A stretch of 64,000 nucleotides of DNA from NCBI RefSeq assembly GCF_004000805.1, contig NZ_BILY01000012.1, forward strand, positions 97,582 through 161,581. Reading direction: 5' to 3'. The stretch comes from Paenibacillus glycanilyticus NBRC 16618. Lineage in GTDB: Bacteria; Bacillota; Bacilli; Paenibacillales; Paenibacillaceae. The position numbers and the translations under genes were made by a program. Every line of letters starts with the position of its first letter. The first letter of the stretch is position 1. The notes beneath the pieces are model-generated. The model was not told where the DNA came from and searched no databases. It saw nothing but the letters and a program-made list of their open reading frames with translations. Shown here one piece after another: positions 41,029 through 49,183 of this stretch.

Positions 41029-41514
41029 ATGAACAATCTTTGGAAAGTTGGAGACCTCGCCAGAATGACGGGGTTAACGGTCAGAACCTTGCGCTTCTAC
41101 GATCAGATCGGATTATTCTCGCCTTCTGGACAGACCGATTCCGGTCACCGGCTGTACGACGAATCCGATCTGTCCCGCCTGCATCAGATTCTGACGCTCA
41201 AGGAGCTGGGCTTATCGCTGGAGGAAATTAAGGAGACCTTATCCGCCAAGCAGATCAGTCCGCTGGAGATGGTGACGCTGCAGAAGCAGCGGATCAAAGA
41301 GCAGATAAGGCGGCAGCAGAAGCTGCTTGAACAGCTGGAGCATGCCTCCAAGCTGCTCATCGGCAAGAAGGGCTTGACCGTGGATGACTTTACGGGTCTT
41401 CTGCAGGCGATGAAGATGGAATTCGAGAAGCCCGTGCTTGAGCGGCGAGCCAGCTGGGAGCAGCACTTGGACAGGCTGGGCAGCCTGCTTGAGCAGGGGG
41501 AAGACGAGCCGTAA
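41029..41514 (+). CDS. MerR-family regulator (TipA/Mta-like DNA-binding part)
   Basis: The start at 41029 (AAAGGACTGAGC upstream) is chosen; the longer frame begins inside the promoter. The protein has 161 residues: winged helix 1-72 (T-V-R-T-L-R-F-Y-D-Q-I-G-L-F near 17-30), coiled coil about 78-115, and a short C-terminus without a recognised drug-binding domain. Matching operators in its own promoter and before the BceB-like permease suggest it activates both. Confidence 0.85.
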   Translation: MNNLWKVGDLARMTGLTVRTLRFYDQIGLFSPSGQTDSGHRLYDESDLSRLHQILTLKELGLSLEEIKETLSAKQISPLEMVTLQKQRIKEQIRRQQKLLEQLEHASKLLIGKKGLTVDDFTGLLQAMKMEFEKPVLERRASWEQHLDRLGSLLEQGEDEP

Positions 41515-41527
41515 TCGAAGGGACTAT

Positions 41528-41601
41528 GCTTACGAAGTATGAATTGCTTCGCAATTCATTAGGTTTACGCTTACGAAGCATGAATTGCTTCACAATTCAT
41601 T
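41528..41601 (+). repeat. Two tandem copies of a 33-bp palindromic unit
   Basis: The unit starts GCTTACGAAG and contains TGAATTGC-TTC-GCAATTCA. It occurs at 41528-41560 and 41569-41601 (41-bp step), differing at two positions. Each copy can form its own hairpin. It sits between the MerR and SRPBCC genes. Confidence 0.75.
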
Positions 41602-41619
41602 TGAGGAGGATCATTCACA

Positions 41620-42054
41620 ATGAGCGAAAGATTTGTTAAACATGCAACCTTTGTTGTTGAACGTACTTACAAGACTGGCGCGGAGCGGGTATTCGAGGCT
41701 TTTGCCGATCCGGAGGTAAAGGGCAAGTGGTTCTCGAAGCCGGATCAGTTCGAATTCCGGGTAGGCGGGCGCGAGTACAGCAGCGGCGGGCCGCCGGAGG
41801 GACCGGTCTTTACCTTTGACGCGGTTTATCAGGAGATTGTGCCGGCCGAACGTATCGTCTATACGTATACGTTGGATATGAACGACACGCGGATGTCCGT
41901 CTCGACGACCACAATCGAATTGTTCCCTGTGGACGGCGAAACCAAGCTGGTATTCACCGAGCAAGGCGCCTTTTTCGACGGGCATGACACGCCGGAAATT
42001 CGCGAGCATGGCACGGGCGAAATGCTGGATGCTCTGGGCAAGCTATTTGCATAA
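41620..42054 (+). CDS. SRPBCC (AHSA1/polyketide-cyclase-like) domain protein
   Basis: This 144-residue single START-like domain carries the family pattern near its start (E-R-V-F-E-A-F-A-D-P-E) and T-K-L-V-F-T-E-Q-G near 110. AHSA1-type proteins bind hydrophobic ligands or act as co-chaperones; no catalytic residues can be assigned. GAGGAGG lies nine bases before ATG. It is on the same strand as the MerR gene, but the repeat unit between them may separate transcription. Confidence 0.8.
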   Translation: MSERFVKHATFVVERTYKTGAERVFEAFADPEVKGKWFSKPDQFEFRVGGREYSSGGPPEGPVFTFDAVYQEIVPAERIVYTYTLDMNDTRMSVSTTTIELFPVDGETKLVFTEQGAFFDGHDTPEIREHGTGEMLDALGKLFA

Positions 42055-42065
42055 AACATGGAGGA

Positions 42066-42094
42066 AGAGTCTCTTTAGCAGAGGCTCTTTTTTG
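42066..42094 (+). terminator. Terminator after SRPBCC gene
   Basis: AGAGTCTCT pairs with AGAGGCTCT (one mismatch) and is followed by TTTTTTG. Confidence 0.7.
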
Positions 42095-42177
42095 CGTCTA
42101 ATCGCCGATTGCATTGGGATGGCCGTTCACGGTATTTTAGTTATACAAGGGAAAGAGATGGCGCGCAGGAGGCAGAC

Positions 42178-42759
42178 ATGACGAATATAACGATAGAAGT
42201 TGTAAAGGACGGCAACATTGAGCCTTGCCGGGAGCTGTGCAACGAGCTGATGGCTTTTCAGCAGTCCCGGGCTGTTATGGCCCCGGAAGTGTTCGACCGG
42301 ATGAACTTTGATACAAGGATGCGAAGAAGCTATGACGGTGCGCTTCGTACCCATGTCCTTATCGCGAGGGATGAAGGCGTGCCGGTTGGCTACGCGTTCT
42401 CGACGGTAGAGGATCTTGAACCCGGGGATGACAAGCTCCCCGCCTGGGCTCCTAATCGGGACTCGGCTGACAGCAAGGGCTTTTACCCGGATTGGGTAGA
42501 GCTTCCGAAGAAGATTGGCTTCCTCAGCAATTTGTATTTGCGTGACGGCTACCGGAGCATGGGACTTGGCAAGAAGCTGTTCGAGTCGTCGATGGAATGG
42601 CTGGAAAGCTTTCCGGACGTGGATCTGCTGTTCATTTACGTATCGAATGGGAACGAGGATGCGCTTCGTTATTACCTGAAGCAAGGCTTTACCTACAGCC
42701 ACGAGGTGTTCGGCGGGTTTATAAAGGCCGTATATAAGAAGCTAAGCAAGCCGGAGTAG
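42178..42759 (+). CDS. GNAT-family N-acetyltransferase
   Basis: The start at 42178 follows CAGGAGG; the longer frame has no such site. The 193-residue protein has the GNAT acetyl-CoA region in L-R-D-G-Y-R-S-M-G-L-G-K-K (about 122-134) after the strand G-F-L-S-N-L-Y, and a final N-E-D-A-L-R-Y-Y-L-K-Q-G-F motif. The acceptor is unknown. It stands alone between an SRPBCC gene and a second SRPBCC gene. Confidence 0.8.
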   Translation: MTNITIEVVKDGNIEPCRELCNELMAFQQSRAVMAPEVFDRMNFDTRMRRSYDGALRTHVLIARDEGVPVGYAFSTVEDLEPGDDKLPAWAPNRDSADSKGFYPDWVELPKKIGFLSNLYLRDGYRSMGLGKKLFESSMEWLESFPDVDLLFIYVSNGNEDALRYYLKQGFTYSHEVFGGFIKAVYKKLSKPE

Positions 42760-42836
42760 ACAGAGCAGGTTTAGCAGGTTCACTGCCGGCCAATATAGAA
42801 ATAAGGAAGTAGTAAACGACATGGGGAGGTTTGACG

Positions 42837-43337
42837 GTGACAGCAACAATAGCAGCTAAAGCGGAAATGATGATCAGGCGTCCGGTGAGCGATGTGTACG
42901 AGGCTTTTATCGATCCGGCTATTACAACGAAGTTCTGGTTTACGAGAGGCAGCGGAAAGCTGGAAGCGGGCAGTCAGGTGGAGTGGTTCTGGGAGATGTA
43001 CGGAGCGTCGGCACCTGTCCGCGTACTGGAGCTTGAGACGAATAAACGCATTGTTATCGACTGGGGAACCAGAGCCGAATGGACGTTTGACGCCTTATCC
43101 GAAACGGAAACCTTCGTGACCGTGACCGACTCCGGCTTCCAGGGAGAGGCAGAGGAAATCGCGCAGCGGGCGATTGGCTCGACGGAAGGCTTCACGATTG
43201 TATTATGCGGAGCCAAGGCTTATCTGGAGCATGGCATTCAACTCGGCCTCGTACGCGACAAAGCGCCTTATGCGCATGTAAAAGAATCGGAGGTCACCCA
43301 TGAGCAAGACGATCGTGGAGAAGTTGAATTTACATAA
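42837..43337 (+). CDS. SRPBCC-domain protein
   Basis: The start is GTG at 42837 (GGGGAGG seven bases upstream); an in-frame TTG lies six bases earlier. The 166-residue AHSA1-like domain has V-Y-E-A-F-I-D-P-A-I-T-T-K-F-W-F near 20-35 and a C-terminal W-x-x-x-L-like amphipathic helix. It overlaps the following gene by 38 bp in another frame, which suggests tight co-expression. Confidence 0.78.
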   Translation: MTATIAAKAEMMIRRPVSDVYEAFIDPAITTKFWFTRGSGKLEAGSQVEWFWEMYGASAPVRVLELETNKRIVIDWGTRAEWTFDALSETETFVTVTDSGFQGEAEEIAQRAIGSTEGFTIVLCGAKAYLEHGIQLGLVRDKAPYAHVKESEVTHEQDDRGEVEFT

Positions 43338-43980
43338 GTATAAAAATACGGCGATTTTGCATCAGCCGGAGGGCAGCGATGCTCTGGCCGGCTTGGAGCG
43401 GTACGAAACAGAGCTGCAGGCGGGCAGACGTTACGACCTGATCTTTGCCTTTGTCCTGGATATGCCCTCTTTGCAGAAGCTGATGAGTGAAATTACAGAG
43501 AATAACTACCTGGAGGAAGGCGGTTATTTGTATGCCGCCTATCCGAAGAAGGGCAATAAAGTATATCCGACCTATATCCACCGGGACAGTCTGTTTGAAG
43601 GGCTAAGTGCGAGCGAGGAGGATGGCTATATCGGAACCAGCGACGTCAAATTTGCCCGTATGGTGGGATTGGATGACGTCTTTACGGTTGTAGGCTTCAA
43701 GTCCGAAGCGCGCAAGAAGGGTTCGGCGGCCCCCAAGAAACCGAGTCAAAGTGTAGCCGACTATGAAGCTCTAGTGTCCCAGGTGGAACAGGAGCTTCAG
43801 GATCATCCGGAGATATTGGCATTCTTCCGGTCGCTTACCCCGGGGTACCGCAAGGACTGGGCCCGTTATGTTTATAGCGCGGTGCAAGAGGAGACCAGAA
43901 CCAAACGGAAAGCCGAGATGAAGGTTATTCTTGGAGAAGGCTATAAGAGTATCGATCTGTACAGGAGAAGAGAGGGATAG
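43300..43980 (+). CDS. YdeI/OmpD-associated family protein
   Basis: This 226-residue protein begins inside the SRPBCC gene with GGAGG before its ATG. Its C-terminal 70 residues carry the YdeI/DUF1905-like pattern of basic helices (L-T-P-G-Y-R-K-D-W then a K-R-K-A-E-M helix, about 183-215). The N-terminal half looks like an alpha/beta domain of unknown role. The function of the family is unknown. It is followed after 2 bp by an MmcQ/YjbR gene, so SRPBCC, YdeI and MmcQ form one operon. Confidence 0.75.
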   Translation: MSKTIVEKLNLHKYKNTAILHQPEGSDALAGLERYETELQAGRRYDLIFAFVLDMPSLQKLMSEITENNYLEEGGYLYAAYPKKGNKVYPTYIHRDSLFEGLSASEEDGYIGTSDVKFARMVGLDDVFTVVGFKSEARKKGSAAPKKPSQSVADYEALVSQVEQELQDHPEILAFFRSLTPGYRKDWARYVYSAVQEETRTKRKAEMKVILGEGYKSIDLYRRREG

Positions 43981-43982
43981 GG

Positions 43983-44360
43983 ATGAAGACGGAGCTTGGG
44001 AAAGCAATGCTGGAGCGGGTGCAGGGCATTTGCTCCGCATTGCCGGAGGTAGACCAGATCGTTGACGGGTTTGGGCATGACGTGATGAAAGTAAGGGGCA
44101 AAACCTTCATTATGATGGGGGAAGGGCATAACAGTGCCTTGCCGAGCCTGTCGATTAAGGCGACGAAGGAGCAGCAGTACCTGCTGCTTGAGCAGGGCGG
44201 CTATGTTAAGACGCCGTATATCGGCCATCATGGCTGGGTATCCGTGGATATGGAAGCCGGTCCGAATTGGGACGAGCTGAACGTGCTTATTCAGGAAGCC
44301 TATCTGCTGGCGGCGCCGAAGCGGCTGGTGAAGCAGGTGCTGGATAGCGTCGCAAAATAA
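43983..44360 (+). CDS. MmcQ/YjbR family protein
   Basis: This 125-residue protein shows the MmcQ/YjbR fold pattern: an early K-V-R-G-K-T-F strand (about 37-43), S-I-K-A-T-K-E near 57-63, and L-I-Q-E-A-Y-L-L-A-A-P-K-R-L at the end (about 100-113). Members are often called DNA-binding, from structural similarity to the TetR-like or CyaY folds, without proof. It is the last gene of the three-gene unit and closes at a terminator. Confidence 0.8.
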   Translation: MKTELGKAMLERVQGICSALPEVDQIVDGFGHDVMKVRGKTFIMMGEGHNSALPSLSIKATKEQQYLLLEQGGYVKTPYIGHHGWVSVDMEAGPNWDELNVLIQEAYLLAAPKRLVKQVLDSVAK

Positions 44361-44376
44361 CCGCAAGAGGCATGTA

Positions 44377-44411
44377 AAGCGTATGGGCTACCAGCCCATA
44401 CGCTTTTTTAA
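44377..44411. terminator. Bidirectional terminator
   Basis: AAAGCGTATGGGCT pairs with AGCCCATACGCTTT with TTTT to the right. It separates MmcQ from the convergent bacillithiol transferase gene. Confidence 0.88.
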
Positions 44412-44915
44412 CGAGTTGATTTGGGCAAGATGATGCCGGCCATGCCATTCGAAGCGTTGTATCGCCGTGTCCAGCGTCATGAGTCCGTTTGTCGGGCTCG
44501 TAAAGGTTCTTGCGAAGTCCAAAGCCTGCATCCCTTCAAGCAGCACGGAAAACCGGCTGCGCAGCGCTTCGATTAGAACAAGCGAAGCCTCGATAGGCGC
44601 TTCGTAATCGTTAAGCTCTGCCCACATATTTTGCCGGTACGTGGAAGCGGCCGGATTCTCCTCCGTCATTGCTTTCTTGAACCGGATATAGGAGTTCATA
44701 TCGTTATCCGCCAGATGGTGAACGACCTGCCGGATCGTCCAGCCGCCGGGGCGGTAAGGAACAGCCAGCTGATCCTCGGAGAGATCTTCCACCGCTTTCC
44801 GGAGCCGCGACGGCATCCGCCCAATCTCTTTCATCCAGTTGCCGCGTTGCTCGGCCGATGGGTCGCATATTTCTTCGAAAGGTCCGATGGGGTACCGCAA
44901 ATTGTCCGTGCTCAT
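44388..44915 (-). CDS. YfiT-type bacillithiol S-transferase (DinB fold)
   Basis: This 175-residue four-helix DinB-superfamily protein has the three-histidine metal site expected for YfiT: H66/H67 in V-V-H-H-L-A-D, and two histidines in W-H-G-R-H-H (about 158-162). Bacillithiol transferases of this family join bacillithiol to electrophiles or epoxides such as fosfomycin analogues. The gene itself indicates a bacillithiol-using member of the Bacillota. GGAGG lies eight bases before ATG. Confidence 0.85.
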   Translation of the reverse strand: MSTDNLRYPIGPFEEICDPSAEQRGNWMKEIGRMPSRLRKAVEDLSEDQLAVPYRPGGWTIRQVVHHLADNDMNSYIRFKKAMTEENPAASTYRQNMWAELNDYEAPIEASLVLIEALRSRFSVLLEGMQALDFARTFTSPTNGLMTLDTAIQRFEWHGRHHLAQINSLKKRMGW

Positions 44916-44961
44916 GTAAAAACAACCTCCGCTTTCGCAACTTAAAATTATTTTGCGCTCA

Positions 44962-45019
44962 TTGACAGACTTTAAATAACCATTTATAGTTAATCATTGT
45001 GATATTGAGAATCATTATC
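44962..45019 (+). promoter_or_regulatory. Promoter with Fur box
   Basis: TTGACA (44962-44967), 17 bp, TATAGT (44985-44990) is a near-consensus promoter. GATATTGAGAATCATTATC (45001-45019) matches the classical 19-bp Fur box at 17 of 19 positions and covers the start of transcription, so iron repression is expected. Confidence 0.88.
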
Positions 45020-45056
45020 GTATGTTAATGCCATTCAAAATAAAAGGAGCCCAACC

Positions 45057-46025
45057 ATGAAAAAGTTTATTCCTGCAATCATGCTGCTTGTACTTGTTGT
45101 TGTTCTTAGTGCATGCGGCAGCAACAAAACCAATAACGCGAACAATGCGAATAACGGTTCCGCAGCATCTGCGGTAACACCTGTGGCAACAGAATCCGCG
45201 GCGGAACAACCGGCATCCGGAACGGTAACCTATCAGTCCGAGAGCGGCCCGGTTGAAATTCCTGCTAATCCGAAACGCATCGTAGCGCTGGCTTACGCGC
45301 CGAATATGATTTCCATGGGCGCCAACATCGTAGGCGTAGACCAATGGACTAACATGAGCCCGCTCTTCACCGAAAAGCTGAAAGGCGTGGAAGTCGTATC
45401 CGATGAAGATCTGGAGAAAATCATTGAGCTGGATCCGGATCTGATCGTGGTTGGCACGGAGAGCAAGAACGTTGCCAAGCTGAGCGAAATCGCTCCGACG
45501 GTTGCTTTCACTTGGGGTAAGCTGGATTACCTGAATCAGCAGATCGAAATCGGCAAGATACTCGGCAAAGAAAAAGAAGCGCAAACTTGGGTTGACGACT
45601 TCAAATCCCGCGCTGCCGCAATCGGCGACGAGATTAAAGCGAAGATCGGCGAGAATGCAACCGTATCCGTTATCGAGACGGACGCAAAGAGCTTCTACGT
45701 ATTCGGCGACCATTGGGCGCGCGGTACGGAAGTATTGTACCAAGCCATGGGTCTGAAAATGCCGGAGAAAGTAACGAAGGACGCTCAAGGACCTGGTTAT
45801 TTCACCCTGTCGCAAGAAACGCTGTCTGATTATGCCGGCGATTATATCGTTCTCAGCCGAAGCACGGCCAATGACAATGCCTTTATGAAAACAGATACGT
45901 GGAAGAACATCCCTGCGGTTAAAAATAACCACGTTATCGAAATCGACACGGAAGCTTCGACCTACAGTGACCCGACTACCCTGGAAAGTCTGCTTTCGAT
46001 CTTCAAAGAAGGCTTCCTGAAATAA
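45057..46025 (+). CDS. Iron-siderophore ABC substrate-binding lipoprotein
   Basis: This 322-residue lipoprotein has lipobox L-S-A-C (C18), an Asn/Ala-rich linker, and a FecB/FhuD-like two-lobe fold (N-P-K-R-I-V-A-L-A near 74-82, E-L-D-P-D-L-I-V near 126-133). AAAGGAG precedes the ATG. It is single: no permease or ATPase follows, so it probably feeds a siderophore transporter encoded elsewhere. The Fur box in front supports an iron role; the siderophore is unknown. Confidence 0.9.
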   Translation: MKKFIPAIMLLVLVVVLSACGSNKTNNANNANNGSAASAVTPVATESAAEQPASGTVTYQSESGPVEIPANPKRIVALAYAPNMISMGANIVGVDQWTNMSPLFTEKLKGVEVVSDEDLEKIIELDPDLIVVGTESKNVAKLSEIAPTVAFTWGKLDYLNQQIEIGKILGKEKEAQTWVDDFKSRAAAIGDEIKAKIGENATVSVIETDAKSFYVFGDHWARGTEVLYQAMGLKMPEKVTKDAQGPGYFTLSQETLSDYAGDYIVLSRSTANDNAFMKTDTWKNIPAVKNNHVIEIDTEASTYSDPTTLESLLSIFKEGFLK

Positions 46026-46036
46026 GCCTCAAACAG

Positions 46037-46078
46037 CAAGCGCCCTTCAGAATCTTCTGGAGGGCGCTTTGCTTTTGT
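46037..46078. terminator. Terminator after the siderophore-binding protein gene
   Basis: AAGCGCCCT-CCAG-type stem pairs with CTGG-AGGGCGCTTT and is followed by GCTTTT. It also separates the gene from the convergent MFS gene. Confidence 0.85.
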
Positions 46079-46081
46079 TGA

Positions 46082-47575
46082 TTAATGGCTCATGCTTACT
46101 TGCTTCTCGCCTTCCGCTGGCTGATCGCCTTCCGGCGGCTTGGTGCGTTTCACGAACAAGCCGATAACGATCGCAGCGATGGCGACAATAAGGCCAATCC
46201 AAAAGGCGTCATGAATGCCTGCGACCATGCCGTGAGCTTGCTCAGTAGGCGAGCCTGGATCGGAGGAGGTCTTCAAATAGTCTTTGGTGCCATTACTCAT
46301 AATACTGATGAACAGCGCCGTACCGATTGCACCCGATACTTGCTGCAGAGTGTTCAGGATCGCCGTGCCATGCGGATACAGGTGACGCGGCAGCTGGTTC
46401 AGACCGGAGGTTTGCGCAGGCATCATCACGAGGGAAATACCAACCATCATAATAATGTGAATCATGATGATATGACCGTTGCTTGCCGCGGCATCAATGC
46501 CGGTAAACATCCACAGCGAGATGGCCACAAGGATAAGGCCAGGCGTAACAAGAACGCGGGGACCGAATTTATCGAACAATACGCCGGAAATCGGAGCCAT
46601 GATGCCGTTCACGATACTGCCCGGAAGCATAATGAGACCGGAAGTGAATGCCGTCATGAGCAATGCTCCTTGCAGGAACATCGGCAGCAGCGTCATCGTC
46701 GAGAACAATGTCATCATAAGAACGAAGAGCAGAATCGTTACGATGGAGAACATCGGCGATTTGAAAGCCCGCAGGTCCAGAATCGGAGCCTCCAGTCGCA
46801 ACTGGCGCAAAATAAAGATAATGAGCGCTACCGCGCCAACGGCGATCGTCCAGATAACGACCGGATCCGACCAGCCTTTCTCTCCCGTCGAGCTGAAGCC
46901 GTACACAAGTCCGCCGAAGCCGATCGTGGAGAGCAGGATCGAGAGGATATCCACCTTAGGCTTCGTGATATCCGATACGTTCTTCAGGAACATAAAGGAG
47001 AAGATAATCGACAAAGCCGCAAGAGGAATAACGAGAATAAACAGCCAGCGCCAGTTGAGCGAGTCCATGATAACGCCGGACAAGGTTGGGCCGATGGCCG
47101 GTGCCGCCATAATGACAAGCCCGATCAGACCCATGGCGCCCCCGCGTTTTTCTGGCGGGAAGATGACCATAATGGTGTTCATCAATACGGGAAGCATCAA
47201 GCCGGTTCCGATAGCTTGAACAATCCGTCCTACAAGCAGAACGCCGAATTCGGGCGCAACGGCCGAAATAACCGTGCCTGCGAAAAACAAGGTCATAGCG
47301 CCTATAAACATCTGCCTGGTTGTAAACCATTGTTGAAGCAATGCCGTTACCGGAACGAGTACGCCTACAACAAGCATATAAGCCGTTGTGAGCCATTGAA
47401 TGGTTGAAGGGCCAACTTCAAAGGCTTTCATTAACTCCGGAAGCGCGTTGCCTAGCAGCGTTTCATTCAGAATGGCGATAAAAGCGCCAATAATAATCGT
47501 AGCGATAATGGGCCCGCGCTTAATATTCGTTAAGTCGGGGGCAGAGCTGGATCCACCAGCTTGAGAAGCATTCAT
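46082..47575 (-). CDS. DHA2-family (EmrB/QacA-type) MFS drug efflux transporter
   Basis: This 497-residue, 14-helix transporter has the loop-1 motif Q-W-L-T-T-A-Y-M-L near 58-66, motif A-like region around 85-92 (F-T-T-R-Q-M), and antiporter motif C (G-P-T-L-S-G near 154-159). It would pump a toxic compound or metabolite out in exchange for protons. AAGGCA lies ahead of ATG. It sits beside an XRE-cupin regulator on the same strand, with a terminator between, so common control is uncertain. Confidence 0.85.
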   Translation of the reverse strand: MNASQAGGSSSAPDLTNIKRGPIIATIIIGAFIAILNETLLGNALPELMKAFEVGPSTIQWLTTAYMLVVGVLVPVTALLQQWFTTRQMFIGAMTLFFAGTVISAVAPEFGVLLVGRIVQAIGTGLMLPVLMNTIMVIFPPEKRGGAMGLIGLVIMAAPAIGPTLSGVIMDSLNWRWLFILVIPLAALSIIFSFMFLKNVSDITKPKVDILSILLSTIGFGGLVYGFSSTGEKGWSDPVVIWTIAVGAVALIIFILRQLRLEAPILDLRAFKSPMFSIVTILLFVLMMTLFSTMTLLPMFLQGALLMTAFTSGLIMLPGSIVNGIMAPISGVLFDKFGPRVLVTPGLILVAISLWMFTGIDAAASNGHIIMIHIIMMVGISLVMMPAQTSGLNQLPRHLYPHGTAILNTLQQVSGAIGTALFISIMSNGTKDYLKTSSDPGSPTEQAHGMVAGIHDAFWIGLIVAIAAIVIGLFVKRTKPPEGDQPAEGEKQVSMSH

Positions 47576-47777
47576 GGATAAGTGCCTTCCTTTCCTTCGC
47601 TTTTCAACGAAAAGGTATGTATATTAGTTTGTTTAGGCTCGCCGGACGGTATGCGTCCATCATTTCCCCTCCGAGGATCTTTATTTGGCCCAATTTCCAC
47701 TTTATCACAGGGGGCTAGGCCGAGAAAAGGGCGTTAAGCGGGAACAAATGTGTATAATTTATTTTGTTAGGAAGGAA

Positions 47778-47808
47778 GAAAGGGCGCCCGTTGGACGCCC
47801 TTTCGTTC
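47778..47808 (-). terminator. Terminator of the XRE-cupin gene
   Basis: On the minus strand, GAAAGGGCGTCC pairs with GGGCGCCCTTTC and is followed by a T-rich tail. Confidence 0.75.
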
Positions 47809-47810
47809 GA

Positions 47811-48359
47811 TTACTGAAATGCCTTCGAAGGATCGGATTCGGTGTAGACCGATATCATGACGATTGCGGTATCCGCCCCGATATTTTTCACCGTATGCGG
47901 GGTGCAGGCATTCCAGCTGAAGGAGTCCCCGGCGTTTAATTCGGCGGCGTCCTCGCCTTGCTCGATATAGATCGTTCCCTGGATAACGACATGGACTTCT
48001 TCGCCTTCGTGGGCATGGTTCTCTCCGGTTGACGCACCGGGCGGTAGCTCAACGATCATCATATGGACGTTCTTAGTCGAGCTGAGGTGAGAGACCTTCA
48101 GGTTGTCTGGTCCGCTTGTCGTTATCCGGCGCTCATCCTTGCGGACGAGCTGCAGCTTTTCCTTTTTGTCCAGCAGTAAGTAGGCCAGCGGAACTTTAAG
48201 CGCATTCGAAATGCTCTCCAGCGTTGCGATCGAAGGGGATGTTTTATTCGTTTCGACCTGGCTCATAAAGCCTTGAGACAAACCGGTTTCATCGCATATC
48301 TGAGCAATCGTGATGTTCTTCCGTTTGCGGATAGCCCGAATGGCGGAGCCGATATCCAT
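47811..48359 (-). CDS. XRE-type HTH regulator with cupin domain
   Basis: The start at 48359 has GGAGGAG upstream; a GTG start nine bases earlier overlaps that site. The 182-residue protein has an XRE helix-turn-helix (I-R-A-I-R-K-R-K-N-I-T near 7-17, T-G-L-S-Q-G-F-M-S near 25-33) and a C-terminal cupin (G-E-N-H-A-H-E-G-E-E-V-H near 112-123, with H115, H117, E121 as metal-type ligands). Cupin-XRE regulators sense small metabolites. It is divergent from a hydrolase and a dioxygenase gene, which are its likely targets. Confidence 0.88.
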   Translation of the reverse strand: MDIGSAIRAIRKRKNITIAQICDETGLSQGFMSQVETNKTSPSIATLESISNALKVPLAYLLLDKKEKLQLVRKDERRITTSGPDNLKVSHLSSTKNVHMMIVELPPGASTGENHAHEGEEVHVVIQGTIYIEQGEDAAELNAGDSFSWNACTPHTVKNIGADTAIVMISVYTESDPSKAFQ

Positions 48360-48421
48360 GAAGCTCACTCCTCCAAAATATTAGTCATACGTAACTTATA
48401 TTTATATTAACAATTTTCCGA

Positions 48422-48450
48422 TTGACAGGCTAGACCTTGCAGCGTTATAT
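48422..48450 (+). promoter_or_regulatory. Promoter of the hydrolase/dioxygenase operon
   Basis: TTGACA (48422-48427), 17 bp, TTATAT (48445-48450). The sequence on both sides is AT-rich with no clear dyad assigned to the XRE regulator. Confidence 0.7.
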
Positions 48451-48513
48451 TTCTTATATAAAATAAATATTCACATTACTAATATATCTGATGCAAAATG
48501 GAGGGGTTTACCG

Positions 48514-49167
48514 ATGAATTCGGTCTATGAGTTTGCTGTTCATCTGCCGTCCAATTTGGAGCCGGGCAGAACGTATCCCGCGATTTTTACGCTTCACGGC
48601 AAAGGCTCGAACGAGCGGAATATGTACGGGCTTGTTGAATCTCTTTCGGATGACTTCATTATTATCGGCATCCGGGGCAATCTTCGACTCGGAGCAGGTT
48701 ATCAATATTATGAGCTCAAAAGCCTCGGCAATCCGGTCCGCGACTTATTCGATCAAGCAGCCGTGCAGCTGGAAGCCTTTATTAAGGAAGCAACGACTCA
48801 ATATCCGATAGATCCGCAGCGCCGTTATCTGCTTGGCTTCAGCCAAGGGGCGATTCTGGCGATGACGCTGGCGCTTACGATGGGGAATGGGCTGAGAGGA
48901 GTCGTAGCCCTGAACGGTTACGTGCCCGGTTTCGTGAAGGACGAATACGCGCTGCAGAGCGTGGAGCAGGTAGCCTTCTTTATTTCGCACGGCGAATACG
49001 ATTCGGTATTTCCAGTCAGCATCGGATACGAGAATGAAGCCTATTTCCGGGAGCTAACGCCTAAGCTTACGTTCAAAACGTATAAGTCCGATCATGGCGT
49101 GACGGAAGAGAATCAGCGGGATTTCCTGCAATGGATCAAGGAAGACGCAAGAGGATCATCCAAATAA
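48514..49167 (+). CDS. Alpha/beta hydrolase, carboxylesterase (MhqD-like)
   Basis: This 217-residue protein has the nucleophile elbow G-F-S110-Q-G, oxyanion H-G-K-G-S near 28-32, and candidate Asp (S-H-G-E-Y-D near 160-165) and His (S-D-H-G near 190-193). It resembles the phospholipase/carboxylesterase group that includes MhqD of the methylhydroquinone-resistance system. GGAGGGG precedes the ATG. An extradiol dioxygenase gene follows 16 bp later, as in quinone-degrading operons. Confidence 0.85.
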   Translation: MNSVYEFAVHLPSNLEPGRTYPAIFTLHGKGSNERNMYGLVESLSDDFIIIGIRGNLRLGAGYQYYELKSLGNPVRDLFDQAAVQLEAFIKEATTQYPIDPQRRYLLGFSQGAILAMTLALTMGNGLRGVVALNGYVPGFVKDEYALQSVEQVAFFISHGEYDSVFPVSIGYENEAYFRELTPKLTFKTYKSDHGVTEENQRDFLQWIKEDARGSSK

Positions 49168-49183
49168 AAAGGAGTGAAGAGTT

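Noticed and set aside
46085..47407. Long open frame (440 codons) on the + strand opposite the DHA2 transporter
   Set aside because: Its product is a low-complexity His/Asn/Arg/Gln-rich chain with no hydrophobic core. The minus strand has a textbook 14-helix transporter with a ribosome binding site. It is a shadow frame.
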